Positions 23,533 to 32,397 of a stretch of DNA of 36,474 bases are shown one piece after another. Each line of letters opens with the position of its first letter. Position 1 is the stretch's first letter. A program made the position numbers and the translations under genes. Origin of the DNA: Lachnospiraceae bacterium. Lineage in GTDB: Bacteria; Bacillota; Clostridia; Lachnospirales; Lachnospiraceae. The notes under the pieces are model-generated. The model was not told the DNA's origin. It ran no database searches and saw nothing but the letters and a program-made list of their open reading frames with translations. The DNA is taken from contig JAFZPG010000028.1 in assembly GCA_017550425.1 (NCBI GenBank), positions 1 through 36,474 on the forward strand, written 5' to 3'.

Positions 23533-23681
23533 TGTATGATACAAGGTTCTCAAAGTCCACAAAACGGGTGCTCGCACACGTTTTTGTGACCTTGAGAACC
23601 GAACAACATGAGCCGCGGAGCGGCGAATGTTGTAGGATCGCGGGAGTTGCTTTGCAACGTAGCGATCCGTTGTATCATACA
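23533..23681. repeat. 149-bp four-way cloverleaf element with 12-bp terminal inverted repeats
   Basis: Terminal arms 23533-23544 and 23670-23681 pair perfectly (TGTATGATACAA type). Inside are three hairpins. The first (23545-23600) has GGTTCTCAA/TTGAGAACC and CACAAAA/TTTTGTG. The second (23603-23633) has ACAACAT/ATGTTGT, a tandem G-A internal loop and GCCGC/GCGGC. The third (23635-23668) has GGATCGC/GCGATCC and GTTGC/GCAAC. Almost every base is in a helix or a small loop. It is not a tRNA (no T or D loops, no anticodon arm). It lies in the 3' region of ppk and could be a non-coding RNA domain, a MITE-like repeat or a DNA cruciform. Confidence 0.8.
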
Positions 23682-23695
23682 ATTAAGAATCATTG

Positions 23696-25861
23696 TTATA
23701 CCGAGCTCTTGGGCTTAAATGTATGGGAAGCGGTCCCTTCCGCTTCTTTTTTTATGTCTTTTTCTCTCTGCGCGGCTTCCTTACAGAAATACTCCTGAGC
23801 GATCACCTTCGTCTTTCCGCGCGCGGTCAGACGCTCATAACCGCCGTCCGGCAGCATGCTTCTGGCTTTGCCGTTGTCGGAAAGCAGGACATCCATGATC
23901 GCAAGCGTGCGCTTCTTAAGTTCCTCATCTTCGATCGGGAATAGGATCTCGACACGCCGATCCAGATTTCGTGGCATCCAGTCGGCACTCGACATATAAA
24001 CCTCTTCCTGATTGTCGTTGTAGAAGCAGAAAATGCGGCTGTGCTCGAGGAAATTGCCCACGATGGAGATGACCCGGATGTTCTCGGATAGACCGGGAAC
24101 GCCCGCCTTCAGGCAGCAGATACCGCGAACGACCAGTTGGATCTCGACGCCGGCAGCGCTGGCCTCATAGAGCGCATCGATGATCTCCTGGTCACACAGA
24201 GAGTTCATCTTCGCGAGGATGCGCGCCTTGCGGCCTTCCAGCGCGTGGTTGGTCTCACGCCGGATCAGATACAGGAAACGCTCACGCATCCAATGCGGCG
24301 CCAGAACAAGTTTGTTCCACGTCATCGGCTCGGAATATCCGCTCAGCATATTAAAGACCGCCGTCGCGTCCTCGCCGATCGCATAATTACATGTAAACAG
24401 TCCCATGTCCGTATAGAGTTTTGCCGTCTGGTCGTTGTAGTTTCCCGTGCCCAGATGCACGTAGCGGACAATGCCTTCCTCTTCGCGGCGTACGACGAGC
24501 GTGATCTTGCTGTGCGTCTTCAGGCCGACCAGGCCATAGATCACGTGACAGCCGGCATGTTCGAGCATACGTGCCCAGTTGATATTATTTTCCTCATCGA
24601 AGCGGGCCTTCAGTTCCACCAGTACGGAGACCTGCTTACCGTTGTCGGCCGCGCGGGCCAGGGCCGCAACGATGGGCGAATTACCGCTGACGCGGTACAA
24701 TGTCTGTTTGATCGCCAAAACGTCCGGATCCTCGGATGCCTTACGCACGAAATCCACGACAGGATTGAACGACTCGTACGGATGGTGCATCAGGATATCG
24801 CCCTTCTTGATGTTCTCGAAGATATCGAGCTTCGGATCGAACATCGGAGATTTCTTCGGCACGAACGGCTTATTGCGCAGCTGATCATATCCGGGCAGGG
24901 AACTAAGCTTCATCAGGAAGGTCAGATCCAGCGGTCCGGTCAATGCATACACCCATTCGGGCTTTAACGCCAACTGCTTCTGCAGGGTTTTCAGGAGACG
25001 TTTGTCCATGCCGCTCTGCACTTCCAGACGGATGGCGCGTCCCCATTTACGCTTTTTGATCTGGCGGGCGATCTCCTCCAGGAGGTCCTCCGCCTCTTCT
25101 TCCTCCAGATCCAGGTCCGCGTTTCGCGTGATGCGGTAAGGATAAGCGCAGATAACATCGTAGTTCAAAAAGAGTTTATCGATGTTCTGCTCGATGATCT
25201 CCTCCAGGAGCACGAAACGGGCCGTTTTCTCGGAGGTCAATGTGATCAGACGCGGAAGGCCTGCCGGAACCTGCACGGTCGCAAATTCCAGTTCGGCCTC
25301 GGGTGCCGCCTCTTTATTTTTCTTTTTACTCTTTTGTTTGATCAGCGTGGAGACGCCCGCTTTCGGCGCGAGCAGGGCCGCGATGTTCAGGCTCTTATTG
25401 CGGATCAACGGGAACGGCCGTGACGAATCCACGGCCATCGGCGTCAGCACGGGGTAGATCTCCTCGTCAAAGAAGCGTTCCGTGTACTTCTTCTCTTCCG
25501 CCGTCATGTCCTCATATTGTGTGATCAGTTCGATGTTTTCCTTCTCCAGCGCAGGCATCAGCGCTCGGTTGAAAGTCTGGTACTGCCCGTTCATGAACGA
25601 GTGCGTCTTCTGCGCGATCAGTTCCAGCTGCTTCCCCACTTTGTAGCCGGCGATGTCGGGCTTGTCATATCCCACCTCACGCATGTCGGTCAATGACCCG
25701 ACGCGCACCATGAAAAATTCATCCAGGTTGGAAGCCGTGATGCTTAAGAATTTCAGGCGCTCCAACAAAGGCAGGGTCTTATCCCTGGCCTCTCCGAGTA
25801 TGCGGTCATTAAACTCGAGCCAGCTCAGCTCGCGGTTGATGTATTTACTTTCCGTAACCAT
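23696..25861 (-). CDS. ppk: Polyphosphate kinase 1
   Basis: A 721-residue enzyme that reversibly makes polyphosphate from ATP. The N-terminal domain starts YINRELSWLEFNDRIL and the head domain includes SNLDEFFMVRVG. The two phospholipase-D-like catalytic domains carry the phosphorylated His450 (LKTHSKITLVV, equivalent to His435 of E. coli) and His607 (FLEHSRIFCFY, equivalent to His592). RKASEDPDVLAIKQTLYRVSG and YVHLGTGNYND are conserved signatures. A Lys-rich insert at about 174-183 and a long Lys/Glu-rich C-terminal tail look lineage-specific. The ATG at 25861 follows AAGGAG by about 11 bases. It is last in the fol-DUF815-ppx-ppk operon. Confidence 0.97.
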   Translation of the reverse strand: MVTESKYINRELSWLEFNDRILGEARDKTLPLLERLKFLSITASNLDEFFMVRVGSLTDMREVGYDKPDIAGYKVGKQLELIAQKTHSFMNGQYQTFNRALMPALEKENIELITQYEDMTAEEKKYTERFFDEEIYPVLTPMAVDSSRPFPLIRNKSLNIAALLAPKAGVSTLIKQKSKKKNKEAAPEAELEFATVQVPAGLPRLITLTSEKTARFVLLEEIIEQNIDKLFLNYDVICAYPYRITRNADLDLEEEEAEDLLEEIARQIKKRKWGRAIRLEVQSGMDKRLLKTLQKQLALKPEWVYALTGPLDLTFLMKLSSLPGYDQLRNKPFVPKKSPMFDPKLDIFENIKKGDILMHHPYESFNPVVDFVRKASEDPDVLAIKQTLYRVSGNSPIVAALARAADNGKQVSVLVELKARFDEENNINWARMLEHAGCHVIYGLVGLKTHSKITLVVRREEEGIVRYVHLGTGNYNDQTAKLYTDMGLFTCNYAIGEDATAVFNMLSGYSEPMTWNKLVLAPHWMRERFLYLIRRETNHALEGRKARILAKMNSLCDQEIIDALYEASAAGVEIQLVVRGICCLKAGVPGLSENIRVISIVGNFLEHSRIFCFYNDNQEEVYMSSADWMPRNLDRRVEILFPIEDEELKKRTLAIMDVLLSDNGKARSMLPDGGYERLTARGKTKVIAQEYFCKEAAQREKDIKKEAEGTASHTFKPKSSV

Positions 25862-25891
25862 TAGTTTCCGGCTCCTTCCTTACTTCGTGGA

Positions 25892-27427
25892 TCACAGTTT
25901 TCTCTTCTGTTTCAATACCGGCACGATGCCGAACACCTGTGCGAAGAAATCCGCCTTGCGCGCCAGCATGCCCCTCTCGAGGGCAATGTCCGACTTACTG
26001 TCGACGACGATCTGCAGTTGCTCATCCTTCAGCGTCACGCGGATGTCGCGGATCTTCTGACGATGGCTGCGGTCGAGTGCATTGGCCAGACGCAGGATCG
26101 CCGTCAGCTTGATGACAGTGCGGTAGCTTTCCGATGTAAGCACGTCCTCAGGCTTCTCATCGAAAGGAAGCGCGATGGTGTTGAAGCGGATCACATTGGC
26201 CAGAATGGCCTGCTCCTGCGTCGAGAGGCCCAGGATCTCGGTGGACTTCACGATGCAATAGGAACACTCACCCGGAAGGGACATATTGATAAACTTACCG
26301 CAGTCATGCAGGATCGCCGCCATCTGCAACAGCAAGCGGCTTCTCTTTCCGAGACCATGCTGCTTCTTCATATTGTCGAACAGGAGCGCCGCGATGTCCG
26401 AGAGAGTCTCGGAATGGTCGGCGTTGCCCATATAGCGATTCCGGATGCGGCGGGCCGCCTCAAGCGACTCCTTCGCGAAGTCATTGACCGATGCCGCAGG
26501 CAAAAGTTTCTGCTTATTCGCGTATTCGGTCGCCATGCCGTCGCTTAAGTTGACACCGGGGAGATAGATCTCCGTCGCTCCCGAATTATTCAAAAACCGA
26601 TAGTAGATCATGGCCACGGGCAGGATGAGTTTCGCGTACTCTTCGGGGATGCCGTAGTTCGTCGCCATGTCGTTTGCGCTGGTCTTGCGCACTTCCATAT
26701 AGGTCCGGATGAAATCCTCCGAACGGATGACCTGTGCCTTCGGCATATGCATGACTTTTGCCACAAACAGCAGGATGCAGTCGCCGATCGCCAGGATGCG
26801 TTTGATGTTTTTGCTCTCGCCGTAACGCCAGAAGGTGTCGAGCTCATTGTCCGCGAGTTCTTCTGCAAGGTTGTAAACGTCGCCCGTGAAGGAAAATTCC
26901 TCCAGCGTCGACTGCATACGCAAGGCACCCAGACCCAGGTTCTGCGTCGAGATCAGCAGGCCCTTATCATACAGCGAGATCTGCGTGCTTCCGTAACCGA
27001 CATCCACGATGGCGCAGGGCTGCTCCACGACTTCCTTAAACGAAGGCATCCACAGCGGGATGGCGCTATAAGTCAGATAGCGCTGCTCGGCGTTCGAGAG
27101 CACCGTGACCTCCAGGCCCGTGCGGACCTTGATCTGGTCCAGGACGATGACGCGGTTTTTCGCTTCACGCAAAGCACTCGTCGCATAGGCGCGGTACGCC
27201 TCGACATGGTAGCCCTGCATGATGTCGTTAAAGCCCGACAACGTCGCGCAGAGTTCATCCAGCATCTCCTTGCTGATCACACCGTCGCGATACGTATCGT
27301 TTCCGAGGCCGATCACATGACGCACATGGTCAATGCATGCGATCCTGCCCTTCAGGTTCATTTCATAAATAGACAGCTCGAGTTCAAAAGAACCGACGTC
27401 GACAGCAGCAAACAGTTTTACGGCCAT
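25892..27427 (-). CDS. ppx: Ppx/GppA-family exopolyphosphatase-like protein with C-terminal HD domain
   Basis: A 511-residue protein. Residues 1-300 are the actin-like Ppx/GppA fold, with phosphate loop 1 (AAVDVGSFELELSIYE) and loop 2 (AIVDVGYGSTQISLYD, about 139-154), and YATSALREAKNR. Residues 320-490 are an HD hydrolase domain (ILHDCGKFINM, His374 and Asp375), as in long Ppx proteins. Two positions differ from active enzymes: loop 2 reads GYGST rather than GGGST, and the EEARL segment carrying the catalytic glutamate reads AEQRYL. It may therefore sense or bind polyphosphate or (p)ppGpp rather than hydrolyse them. The second ATG (27427) is chosen because it lies six bases from GGAGG while the first ATG abuts it. 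Directly upstream of ppk. Confidence 0.9.
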   Translation of the reverse strand: MAVKLFAAVDVGSFELELSIYEMNLKGRIACIDHVRHVIGLGNDTYRDGVISKEMLDELCATLSGFNDIMQGYHVEAYRAYATSALREAKNRVIVLDQIKVRTGLEVTVLSNAEQRYLTYSAIPLWMPSFKEVVEQPCAIVDVGYGSTQISLYDKGLLISTQNLGLGALRMQSTLEEFSFTGDVYNLAEELADNELDTFWRYGESKNIKRILAIGDCILLFVAKVMHMPKAQVIRSEDFIRTYMEVRKTSANDMATNYGIPEEYAKLILPVAMIYYRFLNNSGATEIYLPGVNLSDGMATEYANKQKLLPAASVNDFAKESLEAARRIRNRYMGNADHSETLSDIAALLFDNMKKQHGLGKRSRLLLQMAAILHDCGKFINMSLPGECSYCIVKSTEILGLSTQEQAILANVIRFNTIALPFDEKPEDVLTSESYRTVIKLTAILRLANALDRSHRQKIRDIRVTLKDEQLQIVVDSKSDIALERGMLARKADFFAQVFGIVPVLKQKRKL

Positions 27428-27439
27428 AGGCATCCTCCT

Positions 27440-28768
27440 TTACAGCTTCTGCTGGCTCAGGTCCGCGATAAACTGGGCGGCCAGACGTCCGGACATCATT
27501 CCGTGACGAAGCTCCCAACGTCGCGCGAGGGCGAACAACTCCTCTTTTGGCAGGGTGATGCCTGCGCGGCGCGCCAGCACCTCCACCATCTCTTCAAAAT
27601 CTGCCCGGTTCGGGCTTCCGTAGTAGATCGTCACGCCGAAACGCGCCGACAGGGACAGTTTCTCCTGGATTCCGTCGCCGCCGTGCAGATCATCGGCACG
27701 TTTTTCTTCATTATCCAGAACGGACTCTTTGATCAGATGTCTGCGGTTCGACGTAGCGTAGATGCAGACATTTTCCGGTTTCTCCTCCAGACCGCCCTCG
27801 ATGACTGCCTTAAGGTATTTATATTCGATCTCGAATTCTTCAAACGAAAGGTCATCCATGTAGATGACGAAGCGGTAATTTCGGCCTTTCAATGACTTGA
27901 TGATGTCCGGCAAATGCTGGAACTGGTGTTTGTACACCTCGATCATGCGCAGGCCGCTCTGGAAGTATTTGTTCATGCAGGCTTTGATGCTGGAACTCTT
28001 TCCGGTACCGCTGTCGCCGAACAAAAGCACGTTGTTGCAGGATCTGCCTGCGAGGAAACTCTCCGTGTTGTCGCACAGCATGCGGACCTGGTCCTGATAG
28101 CCGACCAGATCGTTAAAGGTAAACTTGCTGCAATGGGTCATCTGCTCCAGAACGACCGTCGTATTGCCGCCGGAAACGACCTTCTCGGACATGCGGAAGG
28201 CTTTATACAGGCCGAGTTTGCCTACGCCGATGTTGCGGTAGAAACGCTCCAGATAGCCGCAGAACGCGTCCAGGTCGCCCTCAAAAGCCGCGTGTCCCAG
28301 CTGACGAGCCAGAACGTTGACGTCATTGACCGTCTCGAGCGGATAACGCACGCGGCCACCCGTCATGCAGGTGTAATCGCGGAAAATGTCCTTCTTCACT
28401 TCATCCTCGATGGACGATGTAAAGTCACACGCATACAAATGCATGAAGTGCTGCAGGTCCTGACGCGCCAGGCGCTCCAGATGCGCGTCCACGGGCTGCC
28501 CCTCAGGGCGGCGCTCCAGTGCCAGCGAGAACGCATTTTCCGAGTTGATCAGCGCATAGGTCAGATAGACATGCGCCAGGTTGCCGGACAGGCCATAACG
28601 CTCCGCGATGTCCGCGATCAGTTTCCCGAGCAGATTGGAAAATGTCTGCTCATAGATCGCAAGCGTCGTGGGGTCATTGGCCTCGTGCATCGAAAACAGC
28701 TCGCACAGACCTTCATACAGGTCGGCCTTCTGTAAACTGCGGTATAATATCGGTTCGTAATCGATCAT
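27440..28768 (-). CDS. DUF815-family AAA-type ATP-binding protein
   Basis: A 442-residue ATPase. The N-terminal 200 residues are helical and of unknown role. The P-loop is GDSGTGKSSS (251-260), Walker B is FVIYMDDLSFE (about 300-310) and the sensor 1 region is ICIYATSNRRHL-like (VCIYATSNRRHLIKES). The FNDLVGYQDQ motif ahead of the P-loop is also typical of DUF815 proteins (E. coli has no close homologue in folate or polyphosphate pathways). The function is unknown. The ATG overlaps the folK stop as ATGA, and 12 bases separate its stop from the ppx start, so it links the folate and polyphosphate parts of one operon. Confidence 0.9.
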   Translation of the reverse strand: MIDYEPILYRSLQKADLYEGLCELFSMHEANDPTTLAIYEQTFSNLLGKLIADIAERYGLSGNLAHVYLTYALINSENAFSLALERRPEGQPVDAHLERLARQDLQHFMHLYACDFTSSIEDEVKKDIFRDYTCMTGGRVRYPLETVNDVNVLARQLGHAAFEGDLDAFCGYLERFYRNIGVGKLGLYKAFRMSEKVVSGGNTTVVLEQMTHCSKFTFNDLVGYQDQVRMLCDNTESFLAGRSCNNVLLFGDSGTGKSSSIKACMNKYFQSGLRMIEVYKHQFQHLPDIIKSLKGRNYRFVIYMDDLSFEEFEIEYKYLKAVIEGGLEEKPENVCIYATSNRRHLIKESVLDNEEKRADDLHGGDGIQEKLSLSARFGVTIYYGSPNRADFEEMVEVLARRAGITLPKEELFALARRWELRHGMMSGRLAAQFIADLSQQKL

Positions 28769-29610
28769 CGGTCATCCTCTTTCCTGTTTAATCTTTCGAA
28801 TAACTGCTCCATGTTCAAATGCAGCACGGGGTGACATGCTCCCGGCGCGATCATCGTCATGGGCTGCAAAACAAACGCGCGCTCCGTCATCCTCGGATGC
28901 GGGATCACGAGTTCCGGTGTCGAGATCACCTCGTCATCGTAAAGCAGGATATCCACATCCAGCGTGCGCGGTCCCCAGTGGATCTGACGCGTGCGATTCT
29001 GCGACTGCTCTGCATCCTGACAGGCCGCCAACAACATCTCCGGCGACAGCGTCGTGGAGATCTCGACTGCCGCGTTCAGAAAATCCGGCTGCTCGGTGTA
29101 ACCCCAGGCCGGCGTATTGATATATTCGGAGACCTTCTTCACGCGGATCTCCGGGTTTTGTTTTAATCGATCCAGCCCTGCGTCCAGCATGGCTTTGCGG
29201 TCGCCTAAGTTCGAACCCAGCGACAGGTAAGCGATGTGACGCGAACGGGTCACGCACACACCCAGTGACTGGAATGAAAAGCGAACGGGTGCGCCGGGCT
29301 TCGCCAGTTTGACGGTGACACCCTTGAGCAACGGAAATTCATCCAGAAGATAGATCGCGAGTCGATGCGCCGCCGTTTCCAGCAGACCGTACGTATTCGT
29401 CTGCAGAAACGCGACCGCCTTCTGCGTCGCCTCCCCGTAATGGATGGTCTTCTTCAGGTCGTCTTTCGCAGCCGCGCGCTCCATCGGAACGTACAGCACC
29501 AGCGACAACAAAAACGTCTGGCCGAGACTCTTCTCCTCGGCAAAAACGCCGTGGTTCGCGTAAAACGGAACCTCATTGATAAAGATCTGATCTACCTTAG
29601 ACAAATTCAT
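28765..29610 (-). CDS. folBK: Bifunctional dihydroneopterin aldolase / HPPK
   Basis: A 281-residue fusion of two consecutive folate enzymes. Residues 6-122 are FolB (dihydroneopterin aldolase): FINEVPFYANHGVFAEEKSLGQ, with the YGLLETAAHRLA region. Residues 126-281 are FolK (6-hydroxymethyl-7,8-dihydropterin pyrophosphokinase): AYLSLGSNLGDR, WGPRTLDVDILLYDD and IPHPRMTERAFVLQPM. Both domains are complete. The second ATG (29610) is preferred since it stands 6-7 bases from AGGGGA, while the ATG two codons earlier touches that site. It lies 10 bases after folP and overlaps the DUF815 gene by four bases. Such FolB-FolK fusions are known in Firmicutes. Confidence 0.95.
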   Translation of the reverse strand: MNLSKVDQIFINEVPFYANHGVFAEEKSLGQTFLLSLVLYVPMERAAAKDDLKKTIHYGEATQKAVAFLQTNTYGLLETAAHRLAIYLLDEFPLLKGVTVKLAKPGAPVRFSFQSLGVCVTRSRHIAYLSLGSNLGDRKAMLDAGLDRLKQNPEIRVKKVSEYINTPAWGYTEQPDFLNAAVEISTTLSPEMLLAACQDAEQSQNRTRQIHWGPRTLDVDILLYDDEVISTPELVIPHPRMTERAFVLQPMTMIAPGACHPVLHLNMEQLFERLNRKEDDR

Positions 29611-29620
29611 AAGCATTCCC

Positions 29621-30427
29621 CTAGCTGTTGCGGATCGCTTCCGTCATCGCGATCGTGCGCAGGTTTTCTTTTATATCATGCACGCGGACTACGCCGTAGC
29701 GTGCCAAAACCGCCAGTGTCGTCGTCACCAACGTGCCCTCCAGGCGGTCATCGGCCGGAAGGTTCAGTGTATTTCCAATCACGGATTTACGAGAACATCC
29801 CAACAAAAGCGGCAGGCCGAATCGATGCAGGTCCGCCAGATGGTTCAGCAGGATCAGGTTTCCTTCGGTGTTCTTTGCAAACCCGATGCCCGGATCCAGG
29901 AGGATCTTCCCGCGGTCAATGCCGGCCGCATCCGCGATCTGAAGGCTTTCCTCCAGATCTGCGATCACGTTCTCCACGACATTTTCCGTGATGATGTGTT
30001 CATTGTTATGCATCAGGCAGTAGCAAACGCCTGAATCCGCAACGACCTGAGCCATCGCGGGATCGTTTTTCAGTCCCCAGATGTCGTTGATCAGGTCGGC
30101 GCCCATACAGATCGACGCCCGCGCGACCTTGGAACGATATGTGTCCACGGAGATGGGCACATCGTAACGTTTCTTCACCTCGGACAGCACGGGGATCACA
30201 CGACGGATCTCCTCATCCTCCGAAATAAACTCGTGCCCCGGACGCGTCGACATGCCGCCGATATCGAGGATATCCATTCCCTCGGAAAGCATGCGCTCCA
30301 CCTGGATCAGCGCCGCATCCATCGTCGTATATTTTCCGCCGTCGGAAAACGAATCCGGCGTGATATTCAGTATTCCCATCACATACGTATGGTTGTCAAA
30401 ATCAAATTCCCTGTTTCCTATCTTCAT
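29621..30427 (-). CDS. folP: Dihydropteroate synthase
   Basis: A 268-residue TIM-barrel enzyme that joins p-aminobenzoate to 6-hydroxymethyl-dihydropterin diphosphate, the target of sulfonamides. Signatures in order are MGILNITPDSFSDGGKY (about 17-33), ILDIGGMSTRPGHEFIS, ISVDTYRSKVA, LINDIWGL, ILLDPGIGFAKN, LLLGCSRKSVIG and VRVHDIKEN. The Ser-Thr-Arg-Pro loop is the normal sensitive-type sequence (STRPG), with no insertion. The ATG at 30427 follows AGGACCGGAAG. It is 18 bases behind folE. Confidence 0.97.
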   Translation of the reverse strand: MKIGNREFDFDNHTYVMGILNITPDSFSDGGKYTTMDAALIQVERMLSEGMDILDIGGMSTRPGHEFISEDEEIRRVIPVLSEVKKRYDVPISVDTYRSKVARASICMGADLINDIWGLKNDPAMAQVVADSGVCYCLMHNNEHIITENVVENVIADLEESLQIADAAGIDRGKILLDPGIGFAKNTEGNLILLNHLADLHRFGLPLLLGCSRKSVIGNTLNLPADDRLEGTLVTTTLAVLARYGVVRVHDIKENLRTIAMTEAIRNS

Positions 30428-30445
30428 CTTCCGGTCCTTTTGAGA

Positions 30446-31000
30446 CTATGCGTTTTTGATCATCGATAAAACGCGTGCCGTCAGGTTTTCATCCTCGAAT
30501 ACGCCGCGACGCACGTAGGTCTCGGTCTTGCTTCCGGGCTTCTTCACGCCGCGCATGGTCATGCACATATGCTCAGCCTCGATCACGACCATCACGCCCT
30601 TCGCGCCCAGATCCTTCATGATCGAATCCGCGATCTGGCTGGTCATACGCTCCTGCAGCTGCAGGCGTTTCGCATACACCTCAACAGTGCGTGCCAGCTT
30701 TGACAGGCCGGCCACCTTCTTCCCGGGAACGTAGGCGATGTGCGCCTTCCCGTAGAACGGCACCATATGATGCTCGCACATGGAGTAGAACGGGATGTCC
30801 TTCTCCAGGATGAGGTCGGTATTGCAGCCGGTAAATTGTTTGGACAGATGTTTGGACGCATCCTCCTCATAACCGGCAAAAATCTCCTCGTACATGCGGG
30901 CCACACGCGCGGGTGTCTCTAACAGCCCCTCTCGCTCCGGATCCTCTCCCATGCCCTCCAGGATCATTCGTACACCCTTTTCGATCTTTTTCTTATCCAT
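30446..31000 (-). CDS. folE: GTP cyclohydrolase I
   Basis: A 184-residue enzyme that opens GTP to dihydroneopterin triphosphate, the first step of folate synthesis. The zinc site is visible with Cys75 (SMCEHH, also His77 and His78) and Cys146 (HMCMTMRGV). [14 protein letters not shown] near 45, [17 protein letters not shown] and [10 protein letters not shown] are family motifs. The length is normal for the short bacterial form. The ATG at 31000 follows AAGGAG. It lies 10 bases behind folC. Confidence 0.97.
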   Translation of the reverse strand: MDKKKIEKGVRMILEGMGEDPEREGLLETPARVARMYEEIFAGYEEDASKHLSKQFTGCNTDLILEKDIPFYSMCEHHMVPFYGKAHIAYVPGKKVAGLSKLARTVEVYAKRLQLQERMTSQIADSIMKDLGAKGVMVVIEAEHMCMTMRGVKKPGSKTETYVRRGVFEDENLTARVLSMIKNA

Positions 31001-31010
31001 TGTAAACTCC

Positions 31011-32300
31011 TTATGATCTCATGCCTTCGATCACCGTCTTACGAAGCGGTCCGAGAAATGTAAACGAACCGAGAGCGGCGACCAGGACCTTCCCTTGCAT
31101 CGTTTCAGCTTCCGAGAGTGCCTCGGAAAATGCCTGCTTCACGCTTCCGAATCTCCGGATCCTGCAGTCTTTTGCGAGCCCGAGTTTTTCAAACTCTTCG
31201 GCCAATGAAACCGCCGAAGATCCGCGTTTTCCGCGTGTCGCTCCGAAATACACCGCATCCGGCGCCGTCCTTGCGATCTGCCGCAAAACAGCGGGGTGAT
31301 CCTTATCTTTAAGCATACCACAAATTATGATTTTTTTATAGTCTTTCCAATCGGTTTTTATACTTTCCGCAAAGCTTTTTGCGGCCGGCAGATTATGCGC
31401 GCCGTCCAAAATGACCACGTGGTCTCTTCTGCCCTTCACGGGAAGGATCTCAAACCGTCCCGGCAGCGCCGTTTCGGCCAGTCCCTTACGGATCTGTGCT
31501 TCATCGATCGTAAAGCCGGCTTTTTTCAGTTCCTGCAGACACGCATAGGCGCAGGCAGCATTTTCCGCGGCCGCCCGTCCCGCCATCGCAAGCTTGATCT
31601 TCGCAGTTTTTCCGAGATACGCTTCGCTCTCGATCACCGGGCAATGCTTCTCGCCCGCCGTCTTCCGTACCACGTCCATCGCATCCGCAGGGATGTTCTT
31701 CCCCAGGATCACGGGCCGCCCCTCGCGAAAGATCCCGGCCTTATGCGCCGCGATCTGCGCTGTCGTATCGCCGAGGAAATCCATGTGATCCATGCCCACC
31801 GACGTCAACACCGCGCATAACTGCGACTGCGTCTCATAAGCGTTCGTCGCGTCCAGGTCGCCGCCCAGACCGGTCTCCAGCAAAACGATATCAACTTTCT
31901 CCCTCGCGAAATATAGGAAGGCCTTCGCCGTCAATCGCTCAAACGGGCTCGGCGCATCCTCTTTCGGAAAATGCTTCTCGCATACTGCATTTACCTCTTC
32001 GGTCAGCGCTCGCATCCTTCGCGCCGTGATATTCTTCGCATTGACGCTCAGGACCTCGTACGGCGTAAACACCGCCGGCGTCGTAAACACGCCGACCTTG
32101 CGCTTCGGATCCTGACATAAAACAGACTTCAAAAAGGCGATCACCGTACCCTTGCCGTTGGTCCCCGCCGCATGCACGATCTTCAGTTGGTCCTGCGGAT
32201 CCCCGAGGAGTTCCATCAGTTTGCGCATCCGCGAAAGGCCCAGCCGGATCTCGTCCAGGGCAGCCGCGGTCACGCCGCTCGTGTACTCGTTTTTCTCCAT
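31011..32300 (-). CDS. folC: Folylpolyglutamate synthase / dihydrofolate synthase
   Basis: A 429-residue Mur-ligase-like ATPase that adds glutamate to dihydropteroate and folates. The P-loop is AGTNGKGT (45-52). [44 protein letters not shown] and [17 protein letters not shown] are characteristic. The ATG at 32300 follows GAGGAAGAC. It is the first fol gene of the leftward operon folC-folE-folP-folBK. I see no clear promoter in the 97 bases between it and the glycosyltransferase gene, so transcription may come from the latter's promoter or from a weak site there. Confidence 0.95.
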   Translation of the reverse strand: MEKNEYTSGVTAAALDEIRLGLSRMRKLMELLGDPQDQLKIVHAAGTNGKGTVIAFLKSVLCQDPKRKVGVFTTPAVFTPYEVLSVNAKNITARRMRALTEEVNAVCEKHFPKEDAPSPFERLTAKAFLYFAREKVDIVLLETGLGGDLDATNAYETQSQLCAVLTSVGMDHMDFLGDTTAQIAAHKAGIFREGRPVILGKNIPADAMDVVRKTAGEKHCPVIESEAYLGKTAKIKLAMAGRAAAENAACAYACLQELKKAGFTIDEAQIRKGLAETALPGRFEILPVKGRRDHVVILDGAHNLPAAKSFAESIKTDWKDYKKIIICGMLKDKDHPAVLRQIARTAPDAVYFGATRGKRGSSAVSLAEEFEKLGLAKDCRIRRFGSVKQAFSEALSEAETMQGKVLVAALGSFTFLGPLRKTVIEGMRS

Positions 32301-32332
32301 CTGTCTTCCTCAAAAAAGTTCTTCTTGTTGAT

Positions 32333-32357
32333 AGCACCCGCACGATGTGCGGGTGCT
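32333..32357. other. Ten-pair hairpin between the GT2 gene and folC
   Basis: AGCACCCGCA (32333-32342) pairs with TGCGGGTGCT (32348-32357) around a 5-base loop. Read leftward no T-run follows, so it is probably not a classical terminator. It may be an mRNA processing or stability hairpin in the intergenic region. Confidence 0.5.
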
Positions 32358-32397
32358 CCTATTCGCGGCCCGGCAGCCCGGACCGTTCACTATCGGT

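Noticed and set aside
23533-23681. Cloverleaf as a tRNA or tmRNA gene
   Set aside because: No T-loop, D-loop or anticodon-type loop sequences and arms of the wrong length.
26747-27895. Rightward 382-residue open frame
   Set aside because: Antisense to ppx and the DUF815 gene; no motifs.
32333-32357. Hairpin as terminator of the GT2 gene
   Set aside because: Ten perfect pairs but no T-run in either direction; kept only as an unclassified hairpin.
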